Of a DNA stretch of 64,000 nucleotides, positions 23,235 to 34,972 are shown piece after piece. Both the position numbers and the translations under genes were made by a program. The first letter of the stretch is position 1; each line of letters starts with the position of its first letter. The stretch lies in NCBI RefSeq assembly GCF_048544455.1, contig NC_133535.1, positions 82,956,120 through 83,020,119 of the forward strand, given 5' to 3'. The notes below the pieces were generated by a model. That model was not told the DNA's origin and ran no database searches. It saw only the letters and a program-made list of their open reading frames with translations. This DNA is from Silene latifolia. Taxonomy: Eukaryota; Streptophyta; Magnoliopsida; Caryophyllales; Caryophyllaceae.

Positions 23235-24950
23235 ATGATCGAAGACGGTCGCCTACCCATACCTCCTGGAGGTAAGCCTAATAATACTCAGAATCCTCTT
23301 GGAGTTATGATGATTACAAATGAAGAATCTACCTTAGATTGTTCACACCTTATTTCTCCAGTCGAAGATGAGATCCATGCATTAGAAGATGAAGCGAGTT
23401 ATTCCACCATTTCTCCTACCATCACCGACTTCATTGCATGGGCAAAGAGTGTGAATAGACAAGTCTCAGAACTAGAAAATATAGTGGCATCCCTCCGCAA
23501 TCCAAGCACTACACCTAAGGAAAGTACGCCACTAAGTCTTTCCCGAAGTTCTACGATGCAAGAAGTGGTAACTGTGGTTGATGGCCTAATCGATCAAATA
23601 ATCCACTTAGAAGCTGAAATCATCAGGTTAAGAGAGCTTGCTACTGTCAATGGCATATGGGCCGATGAAGATGAAGACGAATACCTCACTGAGCACTACC
23701 TAGTCAAGATTAGTAGGGACATAGTCAAGAATGGTGAAAACCAAGATATAGACCACCTTACTCGTTCAGGACGTCCGTATCAAAATGTCTCTCAGAATGG
23801 TCCCATAGCTAATGGTCCAGTTACTAACACCAACGTCGTCACACTAAATGATGGCGAAGATACATCTACTGACCACTTGCTAAAGCAATTACAAAAGAGA
23901 AAGGCTGATCTTTCAGTCTGACAACTAGTTGCAAGTTCATTCCCTCATCGCCAAGCTTTGATGTAAGCCTTGGCTAAATTAAACATGGCACATAACTCTA
24001 CACCTGATGACGTAGTCAACTTGGTCTTTCAAGATTCAACTAAGCTAAGTAACCCAGTTACTTACTCGGATGAGGATTTGCCACCTTTCGGCGCTAGTCA
24101 CAACCTGGCCCTATACATTACTGCCATTTGTTTAAAGAAGAATGTGCCAATGACTTTGGTAGACGATGGCTCTGCGGTCAACGTCATACCATTAAAAATA
24201 GCATATAAGTTGGGCATGAAAGAGTCAAATTGGACCCTTACCAACTAAGGTGTTCGCGCATACGACGGTACTCGACGTAAGGTAGTAGGACTAGTCAATC
24301 TCACCATAGCCACAGGACCGACTGAGCGAAAGGTTAAGTTTAAAATAGTGGATAACGAAGCATCATTCAACATACTTCTGGGAAGGCCTTGGATTCACGC
24401 TTCCAAAGCGGTAACATCCACCCTCCACTAGAAAATCAAGATTCCACTAGATGGCAAAGTAGTGACGATCACTTCGTCACCTATTAAGGCAGTGATAGAA
24501 AAGATGTCAAGCAACCAAGTAGTTACAGATCCAGTATACGAGCTTGGGGGCTTCCATAGCATAAACCTTGTAGAAAGTGAACTGGCACCCTTGTACTTCA
24601 ATCCCTAGTCCAACCAAGTGGTCAACCACATACTCAAGTTTCAGGGATACTTCCCGAGAATGCCATTGAATCCTGTCCGAAGAAATACCTTTGCACCTTA
24701 CAAAGAAGGAAACTCTAAAAGGATACCATTAGGATTGGGATACAAACCCACGAAAGAAGAAGCTCTAGAAATGCTCACACAGTTCCAAAACCGTAAGAAC
24801 GTGGGAATCCAAATGCGACCCTACCTCCCTACCCTAAATGGATACTTCGTTAGAGAAGGGAGTCAAGAATACTTTCATGGGTTCCCCGAACCTTGGCACT
24901 ACAAAGGAAGGCAACTAGCTGGAATCGAGATCTTTCACGATGCTACTTAA
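23235..24950 (+). pseudogene. Tat 1 gag-pro linker and aspartic protease
   Basis: This continues the gag frame. A coiled-coil-like linker (QVSELENIVASLRN, IDQIIHLEAEIIRL) is followed by the retroviral-type aspartic protease. Its active-site loop reads VDDGSAVNVIP, and the LLGRPW flap-end motif is in the 24370-24400 region. Later comes a conserved Tat stretch with LGYKPTKEEALEM and FHGFPEPWHYKG. In-frame stops occur at 23919, 24246, 24429 and 24606. The frame ends at 24950 and pol continues in another frame, so a frameshift lies near 24940. The protease would cleave the polyprotein. Confidence 0.8.
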
Positions 24951-26788
24951 TTCCTTCAGAAACGGTTCTTACCGTCAAGACTCGTCAAGCACCTTGCTTA
25001 GACGAACAGGCCGTTAGCCTTCTGTTTGGAGAAGATCGATTTATTAGAGCTGCGCAGGACGAGATCATTACCATGATACTTCAAGACGACCATTTCAACC
25101 CTGCCGCGTTAATCACCGAAACCAGTTTAAATCAGCAAAAAGGATGGAGAAAATCGATCAAATGGACAAACAACAAAGGAAGACTCTACAATCTCACCAC
25201 TGGAGAAGGAGAGATGTTCAAAGGAGAACTAGAAGACCACAAATTTGAGTCAGAGTCAGAGTCGGAGTCAGAATCAGAGTCGGAGTCTAAAGAAGTCCCT
25301 AGAGAGTCTCCTCCCGTCGTCACTCCCAATCCCCTTGTTTCTCCTAGCATAGTATCAAGTAGTAACAGTAGTCTGGGAAATGTCCCAACAGTTGCCCCTT
25401 TGCCGCCACTGGCTACTGAACAGATGACTTCTTTGTTTCAACTCTTTTCAAAATTTAATATGAATAAATCAGATTCTGCTTACTCTTTGTGTTATTCTGA
25501 ATGCAATTCTATTTACGATGATGATGAGGATGACCCAGACCCAGATTCGATCGAACTACCTCCCTACATAGCTAAAGAAATATTACAAGAGGGGGAAGGG
25601 GCACCAGTTATAGAGAACACTGAACCCATCAATGTAGGAACCGAACTAGAACCCCAAGAACTTAGGTTAGGGACAACCTTGAGCCCAACCGAAAGGGCTA
25701 GTTTCAGAGACCTCCTGCACGAGTTCAAAGACGTTTTTGCTTGGTCCTACAAAGATATGCCAGGGATCGACAAGGATATTGCAGAACACAGAATTCCAAT
25801 CAAACCAGGTTTCAAACCTGTAAAACAGAAGCTTCGTCGAATGAGGACAGAATGGGCTCTTAAGATCAAAGAAGAAGTCGATAAACAGTTCAAGGCCGGG
25901 TTCATCAAAGTTTCCGAGTATTCAGACTGGGTAGCCAACATAGTACCCGTAGCCAAAAAGGATGGGAGAATCCGTGTTTGTGTTGATTTCAGAGACTTGA
26001 ACAAAGCGAGTCCCAAGGACGACTTTCCTCTACCACACATCGACATATTGGTGGACAATACGGCAGATCACGCGTTGTTATTCTTCAAGGATGGGTTCGC
26101 GGGATATAACCAGATCAAGATGGCCGTAGAAGACATGCATAAGACTGCCTTTGTTACTCAATGTGGCACCTATTGTTATACTGTTATGCCATTCGAATTG
26201 ATCAATGCTGGAGCTACGTATCAACGCACTGCAACCACGCTTCTACATGATATAATGCATAAAGAAGTAGAGGTGTACGTAGACGATATGATTGTCAAGT
26301 CCAAGGATAGAGGTGGGCACATTGATAACCTTCGCAAATTCTTCCTAAGACTATGAAAGTACAACATGAGGCTCAATCCTCAGAAATGTGCATTCGGAGT
26401 AACATCAGGCAAGCTTCTGGGATATGTCGTCAGTCAACGAGGAATAGAAATCGACCCTTCCAAAATCAAAGCTCTAATCGAAATGCCACAACCTCAGACA
26501 GAAAAGGAGGTTAAAGGATTTTTAGGCAAGGTGCAATATATAAGTCGATTCATATCGAAACTTACCATGATCTGTGAACCCATCTTCAAAAATCTAAAGA
26601 AAACAGATCACACCATATGGGATGACGACTGTCAAAAGGCGTTCGACAAAATCAAGTAGATACTGGCCAAACCACCAGTGCTCATGCCTCCTCAACGAGA
26701 TCAACCTCTTGGTTTATATCTCACAGTGACCGAAACAGCCATGGGGGCTATGCTAGCACAAACCGTCAGAAAAGAAGAGAGAGCTATC
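24940..26788 (+). pseudogene. pol: Tat 1 pol: reverse transcriptase and start of RNase H
   Basis: The pol frame starts near the frameshift at 24940 (LIPSETVLTVKTR). It has an acidic Ser-Glu repeat linker (25247-25290, a hexanucleotide repeat), then RT: WVANIVPVAKKDGRIRV, DFRDLNKASPKDDFPLPH, GFAGYNQIKMA and the catalytic YVDDMIVKS. A TGA at 26354-26356 and a TAG at 26657-26659 interrupt it. After LYLTVTETAMGAMLAQTV the RNase H is cut at 26788 by copia E. The catalytic Asp-Asp pair is intact. The RT wording is that of Tat-lineage elements. Confidence 0.9.
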
Positions 26789-28084
26789 TGTTGGAGTATG
26801 TGTCCTCAACAATAGTGCGATCACATGTTTAAATCTCATATTAAGAATACGTAAGGGATGATTCATTTATATAGTCAACTGATCAACATTAATCGGTAAC
26901 GATTGGCTTGCTAGAGTTTGACGTTACTGTCGTAGGACGGTGGTGGTCAGTTGATTCCTTAAGGTCACACCTAAAGGATGATGCCCTTATCAGTAAATTT
27001 GATTAATTGTATGACGATACAAGTTAATCAATTCCTTAATATTGAACAATTCATTTGTGAGAGAGAATATTGATATCTTATTGTAATGAGATTAAATAAG
27101 ATTTATTTTAGTAATTGAAATATTTTATTACTAAAATTGTTTATTGTTTGTGAAACAATAGAGATGAGAATGAATGGTTAATTATAATTACAAGATGTTG
27201 TGAATTATAATTATATGACCCATTTTATTTATGTGATCAAGTATCACTAGTCAATTTGTTATATGTAATTTAATTAATTTATAATATGATATTTATTTGA
27301 TAAATATGCATTAAATTAATTAATAACATGTAACATACTACATGTGACATATTTTGTGACAAATGACAAATTGACAAAATAAAATGGTAGTCCATTTTAT
27401 GAAATGGACCGAATTGGAGGGAGTAGTAGTGGGTTGTGATTATATTATTTTATGTGATAAGAATAGATTAATCAAACCTACACTACCTATTTCTTACATA
27501 CCTACATTTTGGGTAAGAGAAAAAGAAAAAGGGAAAGGACCATATATTGGTCCTCCTACTCCCAAAACCGGTACACTCTTCTCATTTTGGAGGACTTTTG
27601 TTCTTTACATATTCTCTTCATGTGTATTCATCCTTTTACACATGCAAAAACTTTCCTCTCTCAAACATTCTTGTTCATCTTTCTTTAAAACTTGAGAAAT
27701 GATGATCCAAATTGTTCAACAATATTACTAATATTATTAATGTAATATATGGGTATTATTAATCAATTTTAAGGTAGATTACTAAATAAATATCTAGAAA
27801 ATATTATTTAGTAGTGATAAGGGCTAATCTTGGGTGCAATCAAGAGGAGGATCTCTACATTGGGATTTTGGAGGATCATCCTAATATTCATCATAGCTCA
27901 AGAATAAGTGAAGGTAGGAGACCTTACTTGTGCCCATGAAACCGAAAATAACAATGTAAGGGACATTGTTTTTCTTATTAATCTCTTATTTTGTTATGCA
28001 TGCACTAGATCTAAAGAACACAAATTAAGAAGTTAATTAGTTCACTATTAGAAGAGTCTAATAATAGGTATATGAACTTAACAA
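26789..28084 (+). mobile_element. Copia E 5' LTR (1296 bp)
   Basis: It starts TGTTGGAG and ends TTAACA, 2 bp before TGGTATCAGAGC. The first 167 bp align closely with 34806-34972. The open frame at 27384-27695 inside it has no recognisable content. Confidence 0.85.
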
Positions 28085-28086
28085 GT

Positions 28087-28098
28087 GGTATCAGAGCA
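28087..28098 (+). other. Copia E primer-binding site
   Basis: TGGTATCAGAGC is a perfect match to the initiator tRNA-Met PBS used by many plant copia elements. Confidence 0.9.
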
Positions 28099-28370
28099 TA
28101 GGATGTTGCATGCATAATCGGTTATTGTTTTTCTGAGTTAAAATGTTAACATATAAAACTAAAAATTTGTGATTTATAAGAATAAGTCACGAAATCATGT
28201 TGCATGTTATATATTCTGGTCCTAAAATATTTTTAGGTCATTTTTATGATTTATGGAAATGTATTGCTCATTTTAATGATTTTTAGTGATTTTATTACAT
28301 TTTTATGAGTAAAATGAACTTTTATTCACTAAAATAAGTTAACCTTCACTAATTGCCGTGATATTTTAGT

Positions 28371-28838
28371 ATGACCTCACATGAATATTTTATGTATTGT
28401 ATGTAAAATATCATATTAATGTGATTAATATTTCATGATTTATGAATTTTTAGTGTAAAAATGGCATAAGTGGAGGTTAAATGACTAAAAATGGTTAAAC
28501 TTACATTCTGACCTTGAAACTTTTATATGACCTCAAATGCATATTTTATAAGTTGTGTGTAAAATTGCGTATTAATTTGATTAATATTGCATGATTTATG
28601 ATTTTTATGAGATAACAATGGATTAAAAGAGGTAAAATGGTTAAAAATAGTTAAACTTCGAACCAGGCTATAAAACTTTAATATGTTGTCACATGCGTGA
28701 TTTACAAAGTATATACAAATATTTAGATAAAATTATCTCTTTTAGCATGATTTATGAATTTTTAGAGTAAAAATGGCAAAAATAGTGACTATTTTAGCAT
28801 AAAAAGCTAAAACGAATTGCATGCCATGAGAAAATTAT
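28371..28838 (+). repeat. Three divergent 156-bp tandem repeats in the copia E leader
   Basis: Units begin atgacctcac (28371), atgacctcaa (28527) and atgttgtcac (28683), each 156 bp apart. They share a later phrase close to catgatttatgaatttttag. Divergence is considerable. The rest of the leader from 28099 to 30888 is AT-rich and non-coding apart from the LINE fragment. Confidence 0.75.
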
Positions 28839-29228
28839 TTTAGGTTGCAAAAATATCCCACTAATCAGATATAAGGTTGTAAAATTGATTGGATTAATTT
28901 TTGTATACTTTAGATGTTTTATGAGATAAAACCGATAAATTGCAACTATATTTTCTCAAAATTAATTCAAAAATTTTAACCATGATTTTTAAAATTATGA
29001 GTGTCATGGAATTATTCCAGAATGTTAAATTTAAAATTTGAAATTATTGTAATTTAATTTGGATTTATTTCATAAATGTTATGATTTTAAGGTAAAAAAT
29101 GAGCATAAAATTAAATCAAGTTGAATTATTGTCAAAAATTGAGTGATGACTAATTTTTGAGTCCTAAGAGTGTTAGGATAATTAACTTGAAATTAAATGT
29201 GATTTAAGTGTTAATTTGTGATTTTAAG

Positions 29229-29815
29229 AATTTTTTTTTTGGGTGAAATGTAAGAAATCTCATTAAGCACAAAGACTATTACAAGCTAAATAATTAGTTT
29301 TAGAGGATCAAACTACATTAAAAGATTATACAATGATAAGTGAATTGATCCAATTCATCTCTTGCTCATAGTGAACCGTATTCCGTTTCAACCTTGCTTG
29401 AACCTTCATCAGTCTGAGAATTTGAGTAACCAACACAGCAGGTTTCAGCAAAATTCCGTCTGTTCGGGCATTATTGCGTTGCTGCCAAACTGAGTAGTAC
29501 ACTGCCATGAGGGCCAGTATACAAACATTCTTCTTGTAAGCCGGCCACTTCCTTCTACCTATCCATATAATACCGTTCCCAGTTGGAACCGGGATTTGCA
29601 GGGACAAGCAGATAGCTTCCAAGACAATTCTGGTATACCTGCACTCTTGGAATAGATGGCAGATATCCTCCTTCCCATTGTCACAGATACAACAATGATC
29701 ATTATCAGTAACACCATGCCTGAAGAGTTTTTCCTTGACATTCAGAGCCTTCCTGAGCATAAGCCAACAGAAGAAGCTGTGTTTATTATCACGCATTTCC
29801 ATAAAACCGGGTTAT
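29229..29815 (-). mobile_element. 5'-truncated LINE fragment with zf-RVT domain
   Basis: The minus strand encodes about 158 residues of the C-terminal end of a non-LTR retrotransposon polyprotein. The zf-RVT zinc-binding region reads SFFCWLMLRKALN, then LFRHGV and CCICDNGKEDICHLFQEC (Cys-x2-Cys, His, Cys). The frame ends at 29326. A run of T at about 29229-29240 on the plus strand is its poly(A) tail, as expected at a LINE 3' end. Everything upstream (endonuclease, RT) is missing, the usual result of incomplete reverse transcription. I could not find a clear target duplication. It lies in opposite orientation inside copia E. Confidence 0.8.
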
Positions 29816-30888
29816 ATAAACGATATAAGTTAAATAGGGCGATTTGGCACATAATTTGGCATGATAGATACATATTATAATGCTACATATTTCAATTTGA
29901 GTGTCTTTTATTTATATAATTTTGAATTATGTAATTTTATCTTAGTATGACCTTAGTTTTAATCGATATTACGCGTAATGAAAGGGAATATTGATTTGGT
30001 TGTAATTTAATGTGATCTCGTATCACTTTTAATTTTACTAGTTTTCCATTTTACAAATGTATAATAGGAATAGATTTGTATTTTTATTATTATTTATAAT
30101 TATGGAATTGCTTCAAGACGGTACCATTCGGAGAGGATGTCTCGACAAAGACGGTGTTCTTGGAAGGCGTGCCACTTGAAAATTCAAGGGACCAATGGAG
30201 TTGGTTTCCGAATATGTAATAGATTATTTGATTTTCTATTTTAGGAAGGCCATACTAGGAATTTATTATTATTGCTTTGCATTTCTTTTAATATGTTACA
30301 TGCATTGCCGAATCGCCATAACAATACATGCATTTCATATCGAGTCATCGACCATGTCAATTATAATTATCGTAGTTCACTGCTTAAGTTCACTTAAAAC
30401 GTGATAGATAATAAATTGACAAGACCTCTCACTTATAATAATTGAGAATTAGCCTTACCAAATAGTAGAAACCATGAGTCCCAATTTCATGAGGAAGTAG
30501 GCTCGGTTCACCGTGGTACTAAACTTGTTACGTTGGGTAAGTGAGTAGTAAAATGTTATTACATCGAAATTTGGATTGAGCTCAACAGAAGTATTTGTGA
30601 CCGTAGTCGCATGTGTTCCGGGCTAAAGATAAATATTAAAGTAATTTTATTGACCGAGAGTTCTAGAAGTAGAATCGATTAAGTGTTAATCCACCGAGTT
30701 ATATTATAAGGGATGAATCGGCTCACCGTGCCCGAGTTAATATGAATTTGGATCTCGGAATCATTTATAATAGTTGGGTAGAGGTCACTATATAAATGCT
30801 AAACTTGTTTAAAGTGTTTACAAGTATTATTAAAACGATAGATGTTAATTATTTCCTTGATTTCCGTTTTTGTAGTTATTTATACGCA

Positions 30889-31437
30889 ATGAATTCATAT
30901 AATACTCCTACACCAATCACTATTGATTCGTGGCTCCAATTATTTGATGAAAAACGCTCCGAGTATGACAATGATACGATTAGAGAATTACGCTGTGGCA
31001 TTGGTCAAGATGTAAATCTTTGCTTCTTTACCACCTCCACACCACCCACTCCAATTTTAATGCCCACCACTGTGGTAAGAAAAACTTGTGAAGAAAATCT
31101 TTCTAAACCCAAGACATCCTTGTTTGAACAAACAAGGAGAAATATTAAATTCAGTGGGAGTTCTAGCAAGAGTGTCCTTGCAACTGAAAGGAGTATTGGT
31201 TTATTAAAGGAAAGGCAAAGATGGGTGGGAAACCCAAACCTGATAATGAATTGGAAATGGATAGTGTGACTACCACAACCAAGACCAAGAAGGGTGCCCA
31301 ATCATATGAAGAATGTCATTATTGTAATGTCATGGGCCATTGGAAGCGAATTTTCCCCATGTATTTGGGAGATATCAAAGTTGGACTTATTACTCCAAGT
31401 GGGACTTGGAAATGTGGAAAAGCAAAACAAGAGTGAT
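30889..31437 (+). pseudogene. gag: Copia E gag with zinc knuckle
   Basis: From ATG 30889 (MNSYNTPTPITIDSWLQLF) the frame carries gag fragments such as STPPTPILMPTTV. The overlapping frame from 31221 contains the knuckle CHYCNVMGHWKRIFPMYL, in which the fourth metal ligand appears as Phe instead of Cys. The central gag region is deleted or unrecognisable and the frames shift near 31220-31260, so it is non-functional. Confidence 0.65.
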
Positions 31438-32175
31438 GTAAATCTCCGACAAGGAAATGGAGCTAGGGTAGCCGCCACATCGAGAGGAACTTGTGTACTT
31501 GTTTTAGCGAATAACTTTGAGTTGTAATCTACATAATGGTGATTATGTACCCATTTTATCTAAAACATTATTTCATGTTAGACATGGAAGGATTCATATT
31601 CCGCCATAAAAAACAATCGTTGTATTTTGTTTGAAAAATGACATGGCTGGTAGCCAAGTCAATTCTATTAATGGTATTCATGTTTTAGACACTTCCAATT
31701 CAACTAAAGATATCTATAACATACAAACCAAAAGACTCATAACTAGTGATCCAAATGATTTGTACATTTGGCTTTTTCGATTAGGTCACATAAATGTGAA
31801 ACGCATTAAAAGCTAGTGTCGACTAGATTTAATGAACCATTTGATTTTCAATCATATGGAAAATGCGAAACTTGTCTCCTTCGCAAAATGATTTGTACTT
31901 CCTTTAGTGGTAAAGGGACACAAGCAAGTGATTTATTGGGACTAGTACATGCCGATGTATGTGTTCTAATGAACATCACCGAAAGGGAATTTATGACTAC
32001 TTCATCACTTTTACCGATGATTTAAGAAGATATGGGTATATTTACTTAATCAAATATAAAGTGAAGCATTTGAGAAATTTTTAAATGACGTAGAGAACCA
32101 ATTGAACAAAGAACTAAAGCATTACGATCCGATCGTAGTGGCAAAGATCTAAGTAATGAATTTGATTTATTAAAT
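31438..32175 (+). pseudogene. Copia E protease remnant, GAG-pre-integrase and integrase
   Basis: Pieces in shifting frames include a GAG-pre-integrase stretch (LYIWLFRLGHINVKRIK, 31755-31815). The integrase zinc-binding end follows (FDFQSYGKCETCLLRKM), then GKGTQASDLLGLVHADV with the first catalytic Asp. A broken copy of the region around the second Asp lies near 32130 (RSDR). Several stops and shifts show long decay. Order and content are those of Ty1/copia, where integrase precedes RT. Confidence 0.75.
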
Positions 32176-34795
32176 ATGGATTATGACCTAGTGTCACTAT
32201 CCATAAGATCAAACAAATATGAGTCGGTTTGAGTTATCGAACTCAATTTTGGGAATTTGCAATCCAAAACGGACACGTAATTCTAAACGGATGGTCAACC
32301 AGGTGATACCTAAAATAGAGAGTATATTTAACAAATTACATGGATCAGACTGGCATATGACATGAATCAAGCTGCCATGATAGAGCTGGTATTTTATGTG
32401 CTAAATACGTCAGTCTAGACAAACTTCAATTACTCCATCATATATGTTTGTAACTCACAAAGCTATCTCTTAAGAAGATAGAGGTATTTCTAAGAGATAG
32501 AGTGGGAGTACATTGGATCGTCACAAACATGTCTTATAGTTAATGTGTTACTTTATGAAAGTAATAGAACTATAATCTATAAAGATAGAGTGGGAGTATA
32601 GTTCTGTGGGAGTTTAGCACACATGTCTTGTTGTTAAAATGTTGCTTTGCGAAAGTAATGGTATCATCCCAAATTGACTTTGTTACATACGAGCCATAGC
32701 ATTACAATCCAAAGATTGTTACTCAAAGAGTAGATTTACTTAAAGGCGAGGGTCTCCTTAAAGTGAATAGAGCTTTACAGTACTTAAAGGCATAGATGGA
32801 CATGAAGATGTTGATCAAGATAAATCATGTTAGGAATTGCCACATTTCATTTGATGATAATGGCAGATGATAATTAAAATTCATTTTTCTAAAATGGGAA
32901 TTTAGAAAAGGAATGTGTTTGGAACACAAAACCTTAGATAAATATCTAAGAATCCTAACATATTTTGCGTAGCTTTCTTAAGTGATCGCAGAATGGTCTT
33001 AAGCAAGTATTAAAGGATTATACTTTTCATTAATGTGATAATAGTGAATGGTTTCATTCACATGATTGAAGAATCATGATTATACATGAAGTTAAGTGGG
33101 AGCTAAAATTGTTTCTCCATGTCTTATATGTTGATGACATTTTACTTATTGAGAATAATGTACCAATGCGCTCTTCTGTCAAGAGTGATTGGGAGACTAG
33201 GAAAAGGTGAAATATACATTAGATTACCGAATCTATATGAGAGTATATTGGCATAGAGTTGAGAGTCTTATGAGGATGAGTGAGATCTTTCGTATCTCTT
33301 GTACATCAACAAGGTTAAATGGGTCATTCATATTGATGGAAGTGGAATCACTATGACGGAGTCATAGTCGTTCACTGAACCTATTAGGTTGTTGATTACA
33401 TGAAATCGATTTCTAATGTTTCCGCCATTAGAATGATCATATATGCAAACAGACGCACATGCCATGATGTATCATATGCTAAGAGCATAATAAGTCAATG
33501 ACAAGATAATTCCCATGATATGGCTTGTGAAAGCCTTAAAGAAAATCCTTGAGATTCTTGAGAAGAATTAAGGATTTGTTCATATGTTTGGATGATATGC
33601 TAAGTTATGTGTTGAAGGGTTGCACAAACATTAGTTTCCAAACCAAAAGGGATTTGTTGAAATCCTAGGATGTCTTATTGACTTAGGAGTAAGAAACTAG
33701 AAAAGTGTTTTAGTTTCTCGCATTGCAAATTCTACAAAAGGAATCTAAGTAAATTATGATAAAGTGGTCAATGTAGGGATTAAAGGTGAATCCCTCTACA
33801 AATGACTTTATCACATGTTATGCGATAACAGTGGGAGCATCTTTCAAGTTAAAGAGTCCAAGTCTAGTAAGAAGACTAGACAAATACTTAGAGATAAGTT
33901 CAAGTTATTAGAAATAACGCTGAATAGAAGGAAATAGCAATTGACAAAGTTGGAATATATGGATATAGGGTATATCCACTTGCCAAGCTTTTATTGCATT
34001 TCGACTAGTGTAAAAGGTACACTAATGATTATAAGATATGAAGTAGTAATAGTGTATTGACTATTCATATGTGATAATCGCATTTATCGTTTGAGTTTTA
34101 TTAAACTCACCCATTACTTTGTTAAATCCAAATGGGTTGTAGAGACAAATTGAACCCCACTAAAGTGAACTGGATTGACATAGTATTCGCCCCTAGTTAC
34201 TTATATGAGGTGACGTCTCGAAGTGATTAGAGTGTGATGCGATTGATGGCAAGTTCAAGTGCCATAGAGTCATACGGGATGACTAGTCGATCACATAGGC
34301 AGACTGTATGGGACACTCTGTCGGGCAGTGACCACTTATAGAGTTCTGGTAATTCATAAAGCCTGGTCGTGGCAAGAGCTGCTATAGTGTTCTTATGAGT
34401 CAATTCTTTTGACTAGAGACTATTTGCCCAAGTTGGCACAAATTTCTGATTAGCTTTGATTTATGCTCTACGACTGTCGTAAATGAGGTCAAATGAGTAT
34501 ATTTTGGGTTATGATGAACTGTGGCTAAACGAAGGGAATAGTGCGATAGGAATTATCCACCCCCTTGTCAGGGTTGTTTGAAATCTCAAGGCCACTCGAG
34601 GAGTAGTGAACTGGAATTGCGTGGCCACGCTCGGAAGGTATCTACGGTAGATAATTCCGGTCAGACAGTTACACTCCAGATCGAGAAAACCACTCAAGAT
34701 ATGATCAAGTGCAAGTATGACCTGCGAGACACCTTGCATTGAATGGGAGATTGTAATAGGACAAGATACTTGGTGACGCACACTTGTCTCGGACA
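32176..34795 (+). pseudogene. Copia E reverse transcriptase and RNase H, deeply decayed
   Basis: No long frame survives. The RT active site is still visible as FLHVLYVDDILLI, with YVDD at 33127-33138. Short fragments to either side fit copia pol, but stops occur every few dozen codons. Deletions must have removed part of the RT, because the distance from integrase to YVDD is short. Confidence 0.6.
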
Positions 34796-34805
34796 AGTGG
34801 GAGAT

Positions 34806-34972
34806 TGTTGGAGTATGTGTCCTCAACAATAGTGCGATCACATGTTTAAATCTCATATTAAGAATACAAAAGGGATGATTCATTTATATAGTCAACTGAT
34901 CAACATTAATCGGTAACGATTGGCTTGCTAGAGTTTGACGTTACTGTCGTAGGACGGTGATGGTCAGTTGAT
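34806..34972 (+). mobile_element. Copia E 3' LTR stub (167 bp)
   Basis: The stub matches 26789-26955 with few differences, then switches to Tat 1 pol at about 34973. The missing 1.1 kb of LTR and the missing RNase H codons of Tat 1 are explained by one deletion across the junction. Confidence 0.85.

Larger units (their letters stand above)
26789..34972 (+). mobile_element. Copia element E, decayed, 3' LTR truncated
   Basis: The 5' LTR is 26789-28084 (TGTTGGAGTATG to TTAACA). The PBS is 28087-28098. The body runs to a G-rich PPT (agtgggagat, 34796-34805). A 3' LTR begins at 34806 but only 167 bp remain. The left flank is ctatc. It disrupts the RNase H of Tat 1. Its genes are in ruins and a LINE fragment is inserted in its leader. 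Confidence 0.85.

Noticed and set aside
24893..24960. Programmed frameshift between Tat protease and pol
   Set aside because: No slippery site is evident and other indels and stops abound, so an ordinary mutation is simpler.
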